Below, piece after piece: positions 28,537-38,341 of a DNA stretch of 64,000 bases. The stretch lies in assembly GCF_016461785.1 (NCBI RefSeq), contig NZ_JAEMUH010000002.1, positions 62,001 through 126,000 on the forward strand, in the 5' to 3' direction. The notes beneath the pieces were generated by a model. The model did no database searches. It was given only the letters and a program-made list of their open reading frames with translations, and was not told the DNA's origin. This DNA is from Marinomonas ostreistagni (lineage in GTDB: Bacteria > Pseudomonadota > Gammaproteobacteria > Pseudomonadales > Marinomonadaceae). Position 1 is the first letter of the stretch. Every line of letters starts with the position of its first letter. The translations under genes and the position numbers were made by a program.

Positions 28537-28610
28537 AATAAATCTTTATAGTGAGGTTACGATGGCGCGAATTCTAGCGAATTGATAGAAGTTTTCCTTA
28601 AGCAAAAAAT

Positions 28611-28640
28611 AAGAAAGGCTGAACAAGTCAGCCTTTCTTT
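28611..28640 (-). terminator. Terminator after the coiled-coil protein gene
   Basis: A 12-bp perfect stem (AAGAAAGGCTGA) with a 5-base loop precedes a T-rich tract on the minus strand. It lies 34 bp after the stop at 28674. Confidence 0.8.
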
Positions 28641-28673
28641 GATCTACATCAAAAACACCCACCAATGATCAAA

Positions 28674-29645
28674 TTAACCACCATTAGCAATACTCAACTC
28701 CAGCGACATTTGACGGACTTGAGCCTTCAAGCTATTAATTTCTCGCAACACCTGCGGACGAAATTCATCAATAGATCGAATAGCCTCCTCAGCATTTGAC
28801 AAACGAGACGTTAGATCGCTTGGTATTGCTGGTGTTGCCGGAGCTTCAGATAGTGTCGCAATGGTTTTACTTTGACTATTTATACTCTTTTCAAGGGCAG
28901 TTAAAGAACGTTTCAGTATTGCAAGCTGAGACTCTAGCCCCGAAACTTGGCTCGTAACTGATTGAGTAGCGCTCTTTTGCTCATTAATTTGAGCCACTAC
29001 TTCACCCCTCGTTTGTTGAACAGACTGCGCCTGATCAGCAATACCTTTTTCCATCTCCGCGAGAGTCTTCAACATTCTGTTGTAACCATTTTCCACGTCG
29101 TTAAAGGTATCAGCTTGGATCGCAACTCTTTTCCCTTGCGTGGAGACCACATCTCGCAATTCGGCTAACTTATTCTCCAACTGTTCAATTTCCTGATCGT
29201 TCACAGAAATCGCCTTGCGATTTCGATCATAAGAGATACCCCACAACTTTCGAATTTCACTTTCGTGGTTGGCTAATCTTTCTTCTACCGTTTCACCTTG
29301 TTTACTATTAGAAACATCAGCAGCAACTAATTGACTATCAAGGTCTTGAATTTGACTACGAGCGCCAAGCAATTCTGAACGCAATTTTTGGTTTTCAAGC
29401 CACAACCAATAACCACCACCCGCGATGGCAGAAACAATCAATAGCATTAAAAAATAGACAAACGCTAGACTGGTTTTTTTAACAGGTGCTTGGGAAATAG
29501 TCGCATTGGCTGAAGCAGGCCTTGCTGGGGGCGGATTTAGGCGCTGTCGGCCAGCTTTTTGTGTAGAGGCAGCTCCGCTGCGAGCACTTAACTCATCCTG
29601 ATCTAAAGTTAAGCTAGGAATTTCGACATCATCATCTTTGCGCAT
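28674..29645 (-). CDS. Membrane-anchored coiled-coil protein of unknown function
   Basis: I do not recognise this 323-residue protein. It has a cytoplasmic-type N-terminus (about 1-57) that is proline- and alanine-rich with basic patches, a single membrane helix (about 59-82), and a long C-terminal region of predicted coiled coil rich in Q, E, S and L (about 83-318), with several LENKLAELRD- and LESQLAILKRSL-like heptads. That layout suggests an inner-membrane protein with a periplasmic coil, of a type sometimes seen in envelope or division roles, but no role can be assigned. It is divergent from sodB, and its stop is followed by a good terminator. Confidence 0.75.
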   Translation of the reverse strand: MRKDDDVEIPSLTLDQDELSARSGAASTQKAGRQRLNPPPARPASANATISQAPVKKTSLAFVYFLMLLIVSAIAGGGYWLWLENQKLRSELLGARSQIQDLDSQLVAADVSNSKQGETVEERLANHESEIRKLWGISYDRNRKAISVNDQEIEQLENKLAELRDVVSTQGKRVAIQADTFNDVENGYNRMLKTLAEMEKGIADQAQSVQQTRGEVVAQINEQKSATQSVTSQVSGLESQLAILKRSLTALEKSINSQSKTIATLSEAPATPAIPSDLTSRLSNAEEAIRSIDEFRPQVLREINSLKAQVRQMSLELSIANGG

Positions 29646-29714
29646 AACAGTGTTCGGCCATCAATCTTTGTAGAACTATGAAAAACTTTGGGAATAAATA
29701 ACCACACAAACAGA

Positions 29715-29731
29715 ATGAATATAATATTCAT
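29715..29731. promoter_or_regulatory. Perfect palindrome upstream of sodB (candidate operator)
   Basis: ATGAATAT-A-ATATTCAT is a perfect 8-1-8 inverted repeat, 81 bp before the sodB start and between two divergent genes. Its inner TGAATAT-A-ATATTCA has the 7-1-7 layout of a Fur box and matches the classical Fur half-site at 5 of 7 positions. Fur commonly controls sodB, but binding is only inferred. Confidence 0.45.
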
Positions 29732-29811
29732 ATGTTCGATGCTACTATATAAGCACCATTAACTGCTTGATCACAAGCACTTTTCAGTACAATAAAGCAA
29801 GGAGAAAAGAA

Positions 29812-30396
29812 ATGGCTTTTGAACTACCAGCACTACCATACGCAAAAGATGCACTAGAGCCTCACATGTCTGTTGAGACACTAGAGTTTCACTACGGTAA
29901 ACACCACAATACTTACGTTACAAAATTAAACGGTCTTGTTCCTGGTTCTGAGTACGAAGGCAAATCTCTTGAAGAGATCATCAAATCTGCTCCAGCTGGC
30001 GGTGTATTCAACAACGCAGCACAAATCTGGAACCACACGTTCTTTTGGAACAGCTTAAGTCCTAATGGTGGTGGTGAACCTACAGGCGCTCTTGCTGATG
30101 CAATTAATGCCAAGTGGGGTTCTTTCTCTGCATTCCAAGAAGAATTCAATGACAAAGCTGTTAACAACTTCGGCTCAAGCTGGACTTGGTTAGTTAAAAA
30201 TGCCGATGGCTCTCTAGAGATCGTAAACACAAGCAACGCAGGCACGCCAATGACTGCTGGTCAAACAGCATTGATCACTGTTGACCTATGGGAACACGCT
30301 TACTACATCGATTACCGCAACGTTCGCCCTGACTACCTAAAAGGTTTCTGGGCACTTGCGAACTGGGAATTTGCAGCAGCGAATTTCGCAGCGTAA
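29812..30396 (+). CDS. sodB: Superoxide dismutase [Fe] SodB
   Basis: SodB converts superoxide to peroxide and oxygen in the cytoplasm. The 194-residue protein has metal-ligand histidines in [12 protein letters not shown] and NHTFFWNSL and the [13 protein letters not shown] motif, which supplies the Asp/His pair. The [11 protein letters not shown] and AALI-type contexts favour iron over manganese. I chose the ATG at 29812, preceded by AAGGAG; the frame opens at 29767. A palindrome lies 81 bp upstream and a strong terminator follows. Confidence 0.96.
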   Translation: MAFELPALPYAKDALEPHMSVETLEFHYGKHHNTYVTKLNGLVPGSEYEGKSLEEIIKSAPAGGVFNNAAQIWNHTFFWNSLSPNGGGEPTGALADAINAKWGSFSAFQEEFNDKAVNNFGSSWTWLVKNADGSLEIVNTSNAGTPMTAGQTALITVDLWEHAYYIDYRNVRPDYLKGFWALANWEFAAANFAA

Positions 30397-30415
30397 CAAC
30401 GCTATAAGCCAGTCT

Positions 30416-30445
30416 AAAAAGCGCAACAAAGGTTGCGCTTTTTTT
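30416..30445 (+). terminator. Terminator after sodB
   Basis: GCGCAAC and GTTGCGC form a 7-bp stem extended by A/T pairs, with a 4-base loop and seven Ts on the plus strand, 20 bp after the stop. Confidence 0.85.
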
Positions 30446-30560
30446 GTTTTACAAGTTGCTGACACAATACCGATATAAAGTCAGCTTCATAGCGGTTGCG
30501 ATTACTTATCAGTAGCGCTATTGTCTGCATACAAGTAATTGATTGTAAAAGGGTCTTCAA

Positions 30561-31226
30561 GTGTTAAAACAAATACTGTTCGGATTAACAGCGTCCTTTA
30601 GCGTTATCACCTCAGCATACGCTGAAACCGTCTATGTTTCTGATATACAATTTGTAGCAATCCGTGAAGGGTTAAGTAATGACACGCGTGCAACAGAGCG
30701 CGGCATTAAAAGCGGAACACCTCTTACCGTATTAGACCGCCGCAATGACTATATAAAAGTTCGCACCCCAGACGGCAACGAAGGCTGGCTACCAAATTAT
30801 TTTATTAGTGAAGACCGAGTTAGTCGTGATGAGTTAGTCTACCTGCAAAATCAACTAACTAAAGCTAAAGAGTCTCAAATAGCCGCAGAAGAAACACTGC
30901 AAGAAACGAAAAACACAAATGACGAATTAGTCAATTCAGTTGAAATGTTAACGACTCAAAAACAAGCCTTAGAGAAGCAACTTAATGATGTTTCAGAGCT
31001 TGCACAGAAAGCAAAAGCAATAGTATCTGCCAATCAAGAGTCAGACTACAAAATTGAGTCCTTGCAGCAACAAGTAGATACATTAGTTGCTCAAAATGAT
31101 GAACTAAGTTCCTCCATAGAACAACGTTGGTTTATGATTGGCGCTGGCACTTTGCTATTAGGCGGAGTTTTTGGTTTGCTATTTCCAATGACACGTAAAA
31201 AGAAGGTATCATCTAGCTCTTGGTAA
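30561..31226 (+). CDS. SH3-domain membrane protein (TIGR04211/YgiM-like)
   Basis: This 221-residue protein has a signal peptide (about 1-21, cleaving after AYA), a bacterial SH3 domain (about 22-90, with VSDIQFVAIREG and DGNEGWLPNYFI), a coiled coil (about 92-190) and a C-terminal membrane helix (about 196-215) followed by a basic tail. That is the plan of the YgiM family. Its function is not known; the SH3 domain may bind peptidoglycan. The start is GTG at 30561. It is followed by the antiporter gene after 20 bp. Confidence 0.82.
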   Translation: MLKQILFGLTASFSVITSAYAETVYVSDIQFVAIREGLSNDTRATERGIKSGTPLTVLDRRNDYIKVRTPDGNEGWLPNYFISEDRVSRDELVYLQNQLTKAKESQIAAEETLQETKNTNDELVNSVEMLTTQKQALEKQLNDVSELAQKAKAIVSANQESDYKIESLQQQVDTLVAQNDELSSSIEQRWFMIGAGTLLLGGVFGLLFPMTRKKKVSSSSW

Positions 31227-31246
31227 ATTAATCATAAGGGCAGCAC

Positions 31247-32428
31247 ATGGATGTAACAATTGTACACTCCTTCTTCTTAATATTTGCTGGGGCTGCTGTA
31301 GTGGCCTCAATCGCCCTTTACACAAAACAACCCCTTATACTTGCATACATTGCCCTTGGGGTTGTTTTGGGTCCATCCTCCTTACAACTTGTCAATCAAC
31401 CCGAATTGCTTGAAGGCATGTCTCACGTAGGAATTATTTTCTTACTGTTCTTGCTAGGTCTCGATATGAAACCAAGCCACCTTTTTAACATGCTAAAAAA
31501 AGCGTCTTGGGTCGCTATCGCATCTTCCTTGGCTTTTGCTGCCGTTGGATACCTTACCGCCAAAGCCTTTCAATACACCGAGATCGAGTCAATAATTGTT
31601 GGGCTAGCAATGATGTTTTCAAGCACTATAGTCTGCATAAAGCTACTCCCAACTACCGTTTTGCATCACAAACACACTGGTGAACTAGTAGTAGGCCTAC
31701 TCTTACTGCAAGACATTATTGCAATCGCCGTTCTACTTGGCTTAGTGGCATTTGGTAGCCCTGAACAAACCCCAGAACAGTCGGCTTACTTACAATACCT
31801 GCTGCCTTTGGTCGGATTACCAACACTTATAGTGGGTGCGTTTGCGCTGGTTAAATACTTATTACTCCCACTCATTACCAAGTTTGATCGCTTCCACGAG
31901 TACATTTTCCTTTTGTCTATCGGCTGGTGCCTCTCGCTCGCAACTGCAGCTGAGATTCTGGGGTTATCTGCTGAGATGGGTGCCTTTGTAGCAGGCGTTG
32001 CATTAGCAACCTCCCCTATATCGCAATACATTGCAACGCATTTAAAACCGCTTCGTGACTTTTTTCTGATTCTATTCTTCTTTTCTATCGGGGCAAGTTT
32101 CAACTTGGATTTATTAGGATTGGTTATTTGGCCAGCCTTAGCACTGGCTTCACTCTCCATGATAATCAAGCCAACTGTTTTCAGATTCTTACTAAAAGGC
32201 CTACAGGAAGATCGGTCTACTAGCTGGGAAGTTGGTTTTAGACTTGGCCAAGTCAGTGAATTCTCACTTTTGATCGCTTACTTGGCCGCTTCATTAGGGT
32301 TGATTGGTGAAGAAGCAAGCCATGTCATCCAGGCAACCGCGATTCTGACATTTGCGCTGTCTACTTATGTCGTGATTTTGTATTACCCGAACCCGATTGC
32401 GATATCTGATCGATTAAGGCGCGATTAG
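31247..32428 (+). CDS. Cation:proton antiporter (CPA2/KefB-like), without RCK domain
   Basis: This 393-residue integral membrane protein has about 12 hydrophobic helices and matches the CPA2 Na+/H+ exchanger family, related to KefB/KefC (GIIFLLFLLGLDMKPSHL, LSAEMGAFVAGVALA). KefB and KefC have a C-terminal TrkA-N (RCK) regulatory domain of about 200 residues; here the protein stops right after the last helix. It is therefore either a simple monovalent-cation/proton antiporter or a shortened Kef. Substrate cannot be told. It lies downstream of the SH3-protein gene. Confidence 0.85.
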   Translation: MDVTIVHSFFLIFAGAAVVASIALYTKQPLILAYIALGVVLGPSSLQLVNQPELLEGMSHVGIIFLLFLLGLDMKPSHLFNMLKKASWVAIASSLAFAAVGYLTAKAFQYTEIESIIVGLAMMFSSTIVCIKLLPTTVLHHKHTGELVVGLLLLQDIIAIAVLLGLVAFGSPEQTPEQSAYLQYLLPLVGLPTLIVGAFALVKYLLLPLITKFDRFHEYIFLLSIGWCLSLATAAEILGLSAEMGAFVAGVALATSPISQYIATHLKPLRDFFLILFFFSIGASFNLDLLGLVIWPALALASLSMIIKPTVFRFLLKGLQEDRSTSWEVGFRLGQVSEFSLLIAYLAASLGLIGEEASHVIQATAILTFALSTYVVILYYPNPIAISDRLRRD

Positions 32429-32538
32429 ACGAAAATATCAAATAAATATCGGGACCAGATGGCGCGCCCCTTTTATTGCGCTAGCAAAGTAATATAGAAT
32501 ACGCGCGAATACCTGACTACTTCGCTGAGAAAGTCTTG

Positions 32539-32544
32539 TATACT
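32539..32544 (+). promoter_or_regulatory. Candidate -10 element of fusA2
   Basis: TATACT lies 43 bp before the fusA2 start, in a 158 bp gap with no other gene. No good -35 hexamer stands at the right distance, so the promoter is tentative. Confidence 0.35.
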
Positions 32545-32586
32545 AACCATGCGAAAAATTCATCCTACACTTATTAGAGTAATGTA

Positions 32587-34677
32587 ATGGCTGACTTATC
32601 ACTTTACAGAAACATCGGTATCTTTGCCCACGTAGACGCGGGTAAAACTACCACTACAGAACGTATTCTTAAGCTTACCGGTAAAATCCACAAGACTGGT
32701 GAAGTACACGACGGTGAATCTACTACAGACTTCATGGAACAAGAAGCAGAGCGCGGTATTACTATCCAGTCTGCTGCTGTTACTTGTGAGTGGAAAGGTC
32801 ACCGCCTAAACGTTATCGATACTCCTGGACACGTTGACTTCACAGTTGAAGTATACCGTTCTTTGAAAGTATTGGATGGCGGTATCGGTGTATTCTGTGG
32901 TTCTGGTGGTGTAGAGCCACAATCAGAAACTAACTGGCGCTACGCTAACGAGTCAGAAGTTGCTCGTGTTATCTTCGTTAACAAACTTGACCGTCTAGGC
33001 GCTAACTTCTACCGCGTTGTTGACCAAGTTAAAAACGTACTTGCTGCAAACCCACTTGTTATGACTCTTCCAATCGGTGAAGAAGATGATTTCGTTGGTG
33101 TTGTAGACGTTCTTTCTAAGAAAGCATTCATTTGGGACGACACTGGTCTTCCTGAAAACTACGAAATCACTGATGTCCCAGCGGACATGGCTGATAAAGT
33201 AGAAGAATACCACGAAGCGCTAATCGAAACTGCTCTTGAGCAAGACGAAGACCTATTGATGGAATACCTTGAAGAAGGTACTGTTCCAGCAATTGAAGAC
33301 ATCAAGCGCTGTATCCGTAAAGGTACTCGTGACCTAGCGTTCTTCCCAACTTACTGTGGTTCTGCATTCAAGAACAAAGGTGTTCAACTAGTACTTGACG
33401 CTGTTGTTGACTACCTACCAAACCCAACAGAAGTTGACCCACAAGATCTTACTGATCCAGAAACTGGTGAGCCAACTGGTAAAGTTGCAACCGTATCTGC
33501 TGATGAGCCACTACGTGCGCTTGCATTCAAGATCATGGACGACCGTTTCGGTGCCCTAACATTCATCCGTATCTACTCTGGTCGCATGAAGAAAGGTGAC
33601 ACTGTACTTAACTCTGCAACAGGTAAAACTGAGCGTATCGGCCGTATGGTTGAGATGCAAGCAGACGACCGTACTGAAATCACTGAAGCGCAAGCTGGTG
33701 ATATCCTAGCGGTTATCGGTATGAAGAACGTTCAAACTGGTCACACTCTATGTGATCCTAAGCACGAATGTACTCTTGAAGCGATGATCTTCCCTGAGCC
33801 AGTAATCTCTATCGCTGTTCAGCCTAAAGACAAAGGTGGCAACGAGAAAATGGGTATCGCAATCGGTAAAATGGTTGCAGAAGATCCATCTTTCCAAGTT
33901 GAGACTGACGAAGAATCAGGTGAAACTATCCTTAAAGGTATGGGTGAGCTTCACCTAGACATTAAGGTAGACATCCTTAAGCGTACTTACGGTGTAGACC
34001 TAATCGTTGGTCAGCCACAAGTAGCTTACCGTGAGACAATCACTCGTGAAGTAGAAGATAGCTACACTCACAAGAAACAGTCTGGTGGTTCTGGTCAGTT
34101 CGGTAAGATCGATTACCGCATCAAACCAGGTGAGCAAAACTCTGGCTTCACGTTCTCTTCAACAGTTGTTGGTGGTAACGTACCTAAAGAATTCTGGCCT
34201 GCAGTTGAGAAAGGCTTCAAGTCTATGATGCAAGAAGGTGTCCTAGCGGGCTACCCTGTTCTTGACGTAGAAGTTGAACTTTTCGACGGTAGCTACCACG
34301 CAGTTGACTCATCTGCAATTGCCTTCGAAATCGCTGCGAAAGGCGCGTTCCGTCAGTCTATTCCAAAAGCTGGCGCACAACTTCTTGAGCCAATCATGAA
34401 AGTTGACGTGTTCACTCCAGAAGATCACGTTGGTGACGTAATCGGTGACTTGAACCGTCGTCGCGGCATGATCAAAGACCAAGAAGCTGGCGCTACTGGC
34501 GTACGCATCAAAGCTGACGTTCCTCTATCAGAAATGTTCGGCTACATCGGTCACCTACGTACAATGACATCTGGTCGTGGTCAGTTCTCTATGGAGTTCT
34601 CTCACTACAACCCATGTCCTGCAAACGTAGCAGAAGCGGTTATCGAAGCTGCTAAAGCTAAGAAAGAAGAGAAGTAA
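32587..34677 (+). CDS. fusA: Elongation factor G, second-type (EF-G 2)
   Basis: This 696-residue translational GTPase catalyses ribosomal translocation. The G1 motif [13 protein letters not shown] (about 14-26), the switch [14 protein letters not shown] and NKLDRLGA are standard; domains II to V follow, ending [11 protein letters not shown]. The sequence ([28 protein letters not shown]) resembles the second EF-G found in Vibrio and related marine bacteria rather than the str-operon copy. No rpsL, rpsG or tuf is adjacent. Codon use is strongly biased (GGT, CGT, AAC, TTC, CTT), as in highly expressed genes. A terminator follows. Confidence 0.92.
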   Translation: MADLSLYRNIGIFAHVDAGKTTTTERILKLTGKIHKTGEVHDGESTTDFMEQEAERGITIQSAAVTCEWKGHRLNVIDTPGHVDFTVEVYRSLKVLDGGIGVFCGSGGVEPQSETNWRYANESEVARVIFVNKLDRLGANFYRVVDQVKNVLAANPLVMTLPIGEEDDFVGVVDVLSKKAFIWDDTGLPENYEITDVPADMADKVEEYHEALIETALEQDEDLLMEYLEEGTVPAIEDIKRCIRKGTRDLAFFPTYCGSAFKNKGVQLVLDAVVDYLPNPTEVDPQDLTDPETGEPTGKVATVSADEPLRALAFKIMDDRFGALTFIRIYSGRMKKGDTVLNSATGKTERIGRMVEMQADDRTEITEAQAGDILAVIGMKNVQTGHTLCDPKHECTLEAMIFPEPVISIAVQPKDKGGNEKMGIAIGKMVAEDPSFQVETDEESGETILKGMGELHLDIKVDILKRTYGVDLIVGQPQVAYRETITREVEDSYTHKKQSGGSGQFGKIDYRIKPGEQNSGFTFSSTVVGGNVPKEFWPAVEKGFKSMMQEGVLAGYPVLDVEVELFDGSYHAVDSSAIAFEIAAKGAFRQSIPKAGAQLLEPIMKVDVFTPEDHVGDVIGDLNRRRGMIKDQEAGATGVRIKADVPLSEMFGYIGHLRTMTSGRGQFSMEFSHYNPCPANVAEAVIEAAKAKKEEK

Positions 34678-34698
34678 TTCACTCTTTCTGATGGTTAC

Positions 34699-34727
34699 AA
34701 AAAACCCGGCAACTGCCGGGTTTTTTT
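34699..34727 (+). terminator. Terminator after fusA2
   Basis: AAAACCCGGC pairs with GCCGGGTTTT across a 4-base loop, followed by seven Ts. It lies 22 bp after the stop and may also serve the convergent aldo/keto reductase. Confidence 0.85.
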
Positions 34728-34751
34728 ATATCCTTTGAAAAGGAACAAGCA

Positions 34752-35804
34752 CTAATAAGGCATCGGATATTTCTTAAAGATGCTTCCAATTTGTGCCATT
34801 AACTCATCATCTAGCGCCATATCAAACGCTTTCAGATCCTCTTCTAGCTGGGTCATTTTAGTCGCCCCAATAATCGTAGAGGTAACACCGTCCACTTGAT
34901 CCACCCAAGCTAAAGCCAATTGTGATGCCGTCAAACCATTTGCTTCGGCAAGCTCTTTGTAGGCTTTAATGGCTTCATTAGAGGCTTCTGTATCACGGAA
35001 CAGGCCATTACGCTGCGCAAAGCTCCAGCGACTACCTTCTGGTCGAGCACCGTCAATGTACTTTCCAGACAATGCACCTGCCGCAAGGGGAGACCATGGC
35101 AAATAAGCCACATCTTCCCGAACACAATTTTCGATTAAGAATGGCCAATCTTTCGCATGAAGCAAGCTAAATTCATTCTGTATAGATGCTACTCGAGGTA
35201 AATCGTGCTTTTCAGCTAAACGAAGATACTCATTAATCCCCCAAGGGGTTTCGTTCGATAGGCCAAAATGGCGAATCTTGCCAGATTTAACACACTCACC
35301 TAGTGCCTGAAGAATTTCCAGCATTTCTGCTGAGTGTTGCGCCGTATCGACACTGGAAAAGTCCAGCATACCCGGCCAGTGCTTGGCAAAATGAGGAGAT
35401 GTACGGTTAGGCCAGTGAATTTGGTAAAGGTCAATATAATCCGTTTTAAGACGATCAAGTGACTGATCAATCGACGTAATAATCGCCTCACCAGTGACGT
35501 CCCCACCACCTCGGACCCAACTTAAACCATTACCAGCAATCTTTGTTGCCAACACCATTTCTTCTCTTCGAGAAGCATGACGCGATAGCCAATTACCAAT
35601 GATAGATTCAGTTTTACCGTAAGTTTCAGGTGTGGGCGGAACCGCATACATTTCTGCGGTATCGAAGAAGTTGATACCTTGATCCAATGCAAAAGCGATC
35701 TGCTCATCTGCATCCGCTTGCGTATTTTGCTTCCCCCAAGTCATCGTTCCAAGACATACACGGGACACATCAATCCCTGTTCGCCCTAACTTGCTGTACT
35801 TCAT
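34752..35804 (-). CDS. tas: NADP-dependent aldo/keto reductase (Tas-like)
   Basis: This 350-residue protein is an aldo/keto reductase of the Tas subgroup. The N-terminal LGTMTWGKQN, the FDTAEMYAVPPTPETYG stretch with the catalytic Asp/Tyr pair, the LYQIHWPNRT histidine region and the C-terminal STIIGATKMTQLEED cofactor site are all visible. Tas in E. coli is of unclear physiological role; likely substrates are aldehydes or ketones. It is preceded by AAGGAA and reads toward fusA2. No operon partner is seen. Confidence 0.88.
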   Translation of the reverse strand: MKYSKLGRTGIDVSRVCLGTMTWGKQNTQADADEQIAFALDQGINFFDTAEMYAVPPTPETYGKTESIIGNWLSRHASRREEMVLATKIAGNGLSWVRGGGDVTGEAIITSIDQSLDRLKTDYIDLYQIHWPNRTSPHFAKHWPGMLDFSSVDTAQHSAEMLEILQALGECVKSGKIRHFGLSNETPWGINEYLRLAEKHDLPRVASIQNEFSLLHAKDWPFLIENCVREDVAYLPWSPLAAGALSGKYIDGARPEGSRWSFAQRNGLFRDTEASNEAIKAYKELAEANGLTASQLALAWVDQVDGVTSTIIGATKMTQLEEDLKAFDMALDDELMAQIGSIFKKYPMPY

Positions 35805-35905
35805 GAAGTTATATTCCTTCTGTTGTTATCTTTAACCGTTAAAAATGTAAACAATCAGACACAACAAAGCCAGACCCGCTCAGGGAAACAATGTGAAGGA
35901 TGACA

Positions 35906-37087
35906 TCATTGCTCCGTTAGCAAATACTCGTAACGCTGATCTGTTAATGTCTCAAGAAACGCCTCTAGCGCATCCACGCGGCGATTATCCAAAGGAGGCC
36001 CGATCTCTAGGGATTCCAGATCTATGTTTTCAGGCACCTCAGGTGCCTGCCAAGGCTGCCCTGTCTCAGGATTGAGTTTTCTCATCGGGTTATTGTAATG
36101 ATCATAAAACAGGATAACCGTACGCAAATCCTTGAACACACCGTTGTGCATGTATGGCCCTGTAACCGCCACATTGCGTAATGACGGCACTTTAAACTTG
36201 CCCCTTTGACTTTCTTCGTTGACCAAAGGATTATCAAATAACCCTTCGTCTAACGTTGCCAGAGCTAAATTCTGATTTCGAGGCACACCGATATTTCGGT
36301 ATTCGTAGTTCGTAAACGTTTCTTTCGGATAAAAAGGCGAGCTATTCAGTTGATGACAAGCATTACAGTTTGTGAATTGCTGAGAAAAGAAAAGCGTTCT
36401 ACCTAACTCCTCTTCAGGCGTAAATCGCTCCTCACCACGCATCACTCGATCGTATTTCGAGTCAAAGGGCATAAACAACTCCGTCTGTTCAAAGTGAGCA
36501 ATAGCATCAGTAATCGCATTGAACGCTTTATCTTTTGCAGAAAATACCGACTCACCATACAGATCTTTGAAAAGACGCTCATAGGCTGGGTTTTCCAAAA
36601 CACGCTCAACCACTGCAGATTCACTTTCCATTTGCATTTCAACTGGATTTACAAACGGCCCCGCAGCCTGATCAGAAAGATTGGACGCCCTACCATCCCA
36701 AAATTGCCCGCCACGATATTCGCCATTACTCATCCTATGAAAAGCTGGGGTCAATGCAGCGTAAGCAGCTGAAGGCGCATTCCGCTCTCCATGCGAGGCA
36801 TCATCACTGCCAAGTGAAACTGACCCAAAATCAACAGTCTCACGACCATCAACAAAGCCCTTTCCAATATCATGACAACTCGCACAGGATTGATTACGGT
36901 TTTTCGAAAGGTTTACATCGAAGAAAAGCTGACTACCCAGTTGAGCTTTGGGATCATCTAAAGATACAGGCAAGTCACTTTTTCGGCTTGCAGAGGATGA
37001 CTCAATCGCTAGGTTTTCATTACTAAGCTGGCAACCCACTAATGGCATTATCAACATAATAAATAGAGCAGAGGTATAAAAATTCAT
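35906..37087 (-). CDS. Dihaem cytochrome c peroxidase/MauG-family lipoprotein
   Basis: This 393-residue secreted protein has two CxxCH haem sites: CASCH at about 68-72 and CNACH near 240. It matches the cytochrome c peroxidase/MauG family (GKGFVDGRE, PSLRNVAVTGPYMHNG near the C-terminus). The N-terminal hydrophobic stretch ends in LVGCQ with Cys19 as lipidation site, so it is probably a lipoprotein. Family members reduce peroxide or modify proteins; which applies cannot be told. It lies beside minCDE but is separated from it by a terminator. Confidence 0.85.
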   Translation of the reverse strand: MNFYTSALFIMLIMPLVGCQLSNENLAIESSSASRKSDLPVSLDDPKAQLGSQLFFDVNLSKNRNQSCASCHDIGKGFVDGRETVDFGSVSLGSDDASHGERNAPSAAYAALTPAFHRMSNGEYRGGQFWDGRASNLSDQAAGPFVNPVEMQMESESAVVERVLENPAYERLFKDLYGESVFSAKDKAFNAITDAIAHFEQTELFMPFDSKYDRVMRGEERFTPEEELGRTLFFSQQFTNCNACHQLNSSPFYPKETFTNYEYRNIGVPRNQNLALATLDEGLFDNPLVNEESQRGKFKVPSLRNVAVTGPYMHNGVFKDLRTVILFYDHYNNPMRKLNPETGQPWQAPEVPENIDLESLEIGPPLDNRRVDALEAFLETLTDQRYEYLLTEQ

Positions 37088-37167
37088 ACTGACACCAACA
37101 CTTCAGGTTGTCAGATAATACACCTAGAGAACCCAGTTTTAAACAAATGAGAATCAAACTTAATAAA

Positions 37168-37199
37168 GAAAAACGGCCAAAGCTATAAAACTTTGACCG
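37168..37199 (-). terminator. Terminator after minE
   Basis: A 9-bp stem with one mismatch (CGGTCAAAG with CTTTGGCCG on the minus strand) is followed by TTTTTCTTT. It lies 30 bp after the minE stop. Confidence 0.7.
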
Positions 37200-37228
37200 C
37201 ACACAATTCACACTTCAGTTAACAGGCA

Positions 37229-37486
37229 TTAATTCTTTTCTGGAATGGTAACATTCAACTCCAAGACCGAACAATCATCCGTATTTTCTAACTGAATTTG
37301 CACATCGTCACTTTCAATTTGAACATACTTACGAATTACAGCAATGATTTCCTGCTGCATTTGCTCAAGATAGTCTGGCTGAGTTCTACGGCTACGCTCA
37401 TGGGCAACAATAATTTGAAGTCGATCTTTAGCGACCGACGCAGAGGTTGGCTCACTTTTGCTTTTAAAATAGTCAAAAATCCCCAC
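37229..37486 (-). CDS. minE: Cell division topological specificity factor MinE
   Basis: MinE drives pole-to-pole oscillation of MinD and frees midcell from MinCD inhibition. The 85-residue protein has the N-terminal membrane/MinD-binding segment [15 protein letters not shown], then [15 protein letters not shown], the MinD-contact helix, and the C-terminal dimer domain. It starts one base after minD ends, as the third gene of minC-minD-minE. Confidence 0.96.
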   Translation of the reverse strand: MGIFDYFKSKSEPTSASVAKDRLQIIVAHERSRRTQPDYLEQMQQEIIAVIRKYVQIESDDVQIQLENTDDCSVLELNVTIPEKN

Positions 37487-37487
37487 T

Positions 37488-38297
37488 TTAACCCCCTAGT
37501 AGTCGCTTAAAAAATCCTTTCTTTTGAACATCCGTAAAACGCAGTGGACGTTGCTCTCCCAATAGACGATCAACTGCATCAGAATATGCCTGACCTGCTT
37601 CCGCCTGCTCATCAAGTATAACAGGTGTACCTTGGTTTGACGCTTTTAAAACCGCATCGGACTCTGGAATTACACCTAACAAGGGAATAGCTAAAATTTC
37701 TTCAACATCCTCGACGCTTAGCATTTCCCCTTCACAAACACGTTCTGGGTTGTATCTCGTCAGCAATAAATGCTCTTCAATAGGCGACAAACCTTTTTCA
37801 GCTCGTCGACTTTTACTCTGAAGAATACCCAAAATGCGATCTGAGTCACGTACAGATGAGACCTCTGGATTGGTGGTAACAATCGCGACATCCGCGAAAT
37901 AAAGCGCCATTTGAGCACCTTTTTCAATGCCAGCAGGAGAGTCACATACAATGTATTCAAATTCTTTCGACAACTCTTCCAACACCGCCTCTACACCTTC
38001 GGCAGTCAATGCATCTTTATCTCGAGTTTGAGAGGCAGGCAGGATAAATAAATCCTTAGTGCGCTTATCTTTAATTAAAGCTTGAGAAAGTGTCGCCTCT
38101 TTGTTTATAACATTAACAAAGTCATACACTACTCGACGCTCACACCCCATGATCAAGTCTAAGTTACGTAAACCCACATCAAAATCAATAATAACGGTTT
38201 TGTGTCCTTTCAATGCTAGACCGGTACCGATCGCTGCACTGGAAGTTGTTTTACCAACCCCACCTTTACCTGAGGTTACGACGATTATTTTAGCCAA
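37488..38297 (-). CDS. minD: Septum site-determining ATPase MinD
   Basis: MinD is a ParA-like ATPase that binds the membrane and recruits MinC. The 269-residue protein has the deviant Walker [13 protein letters not shown] (about 10-21), [11 protein letters not shown], and the C-terminal amphipathic membrane helix [11 protein letters not shown]. It sits between minC and minE in one transcription unit. Confidence 0.97.
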   Translation of the reverse strand: MAKIIVVTSGKGGVGKTTSSAAIGTGLALKGHKTVIIDFDVGLRNLDLIMGCERRVVYDFVNVINKEATLSQALIKDKRTKDLFILPASQTRDKDALTAEGVEAVLEELSKEFEYIVCDSPAGIEKGAQMALYFADVAIVTTNPEVSSVRDSDRILGILQSKSRRAEKGLSPIEEHLLLTRYNPERVCEGEMLSVEDVEEILAIPLLGVIPESDAVLKASNQGTPVILDEQAEAGQAYSDAVDRLLGEQRPLRFTDVQKKGFFKRLLGG

Positions 38298-38341
38298 CTA
38301 TATATCCCCCGAAACGTAATTCTAATAGCCTTTGCCCTAAC

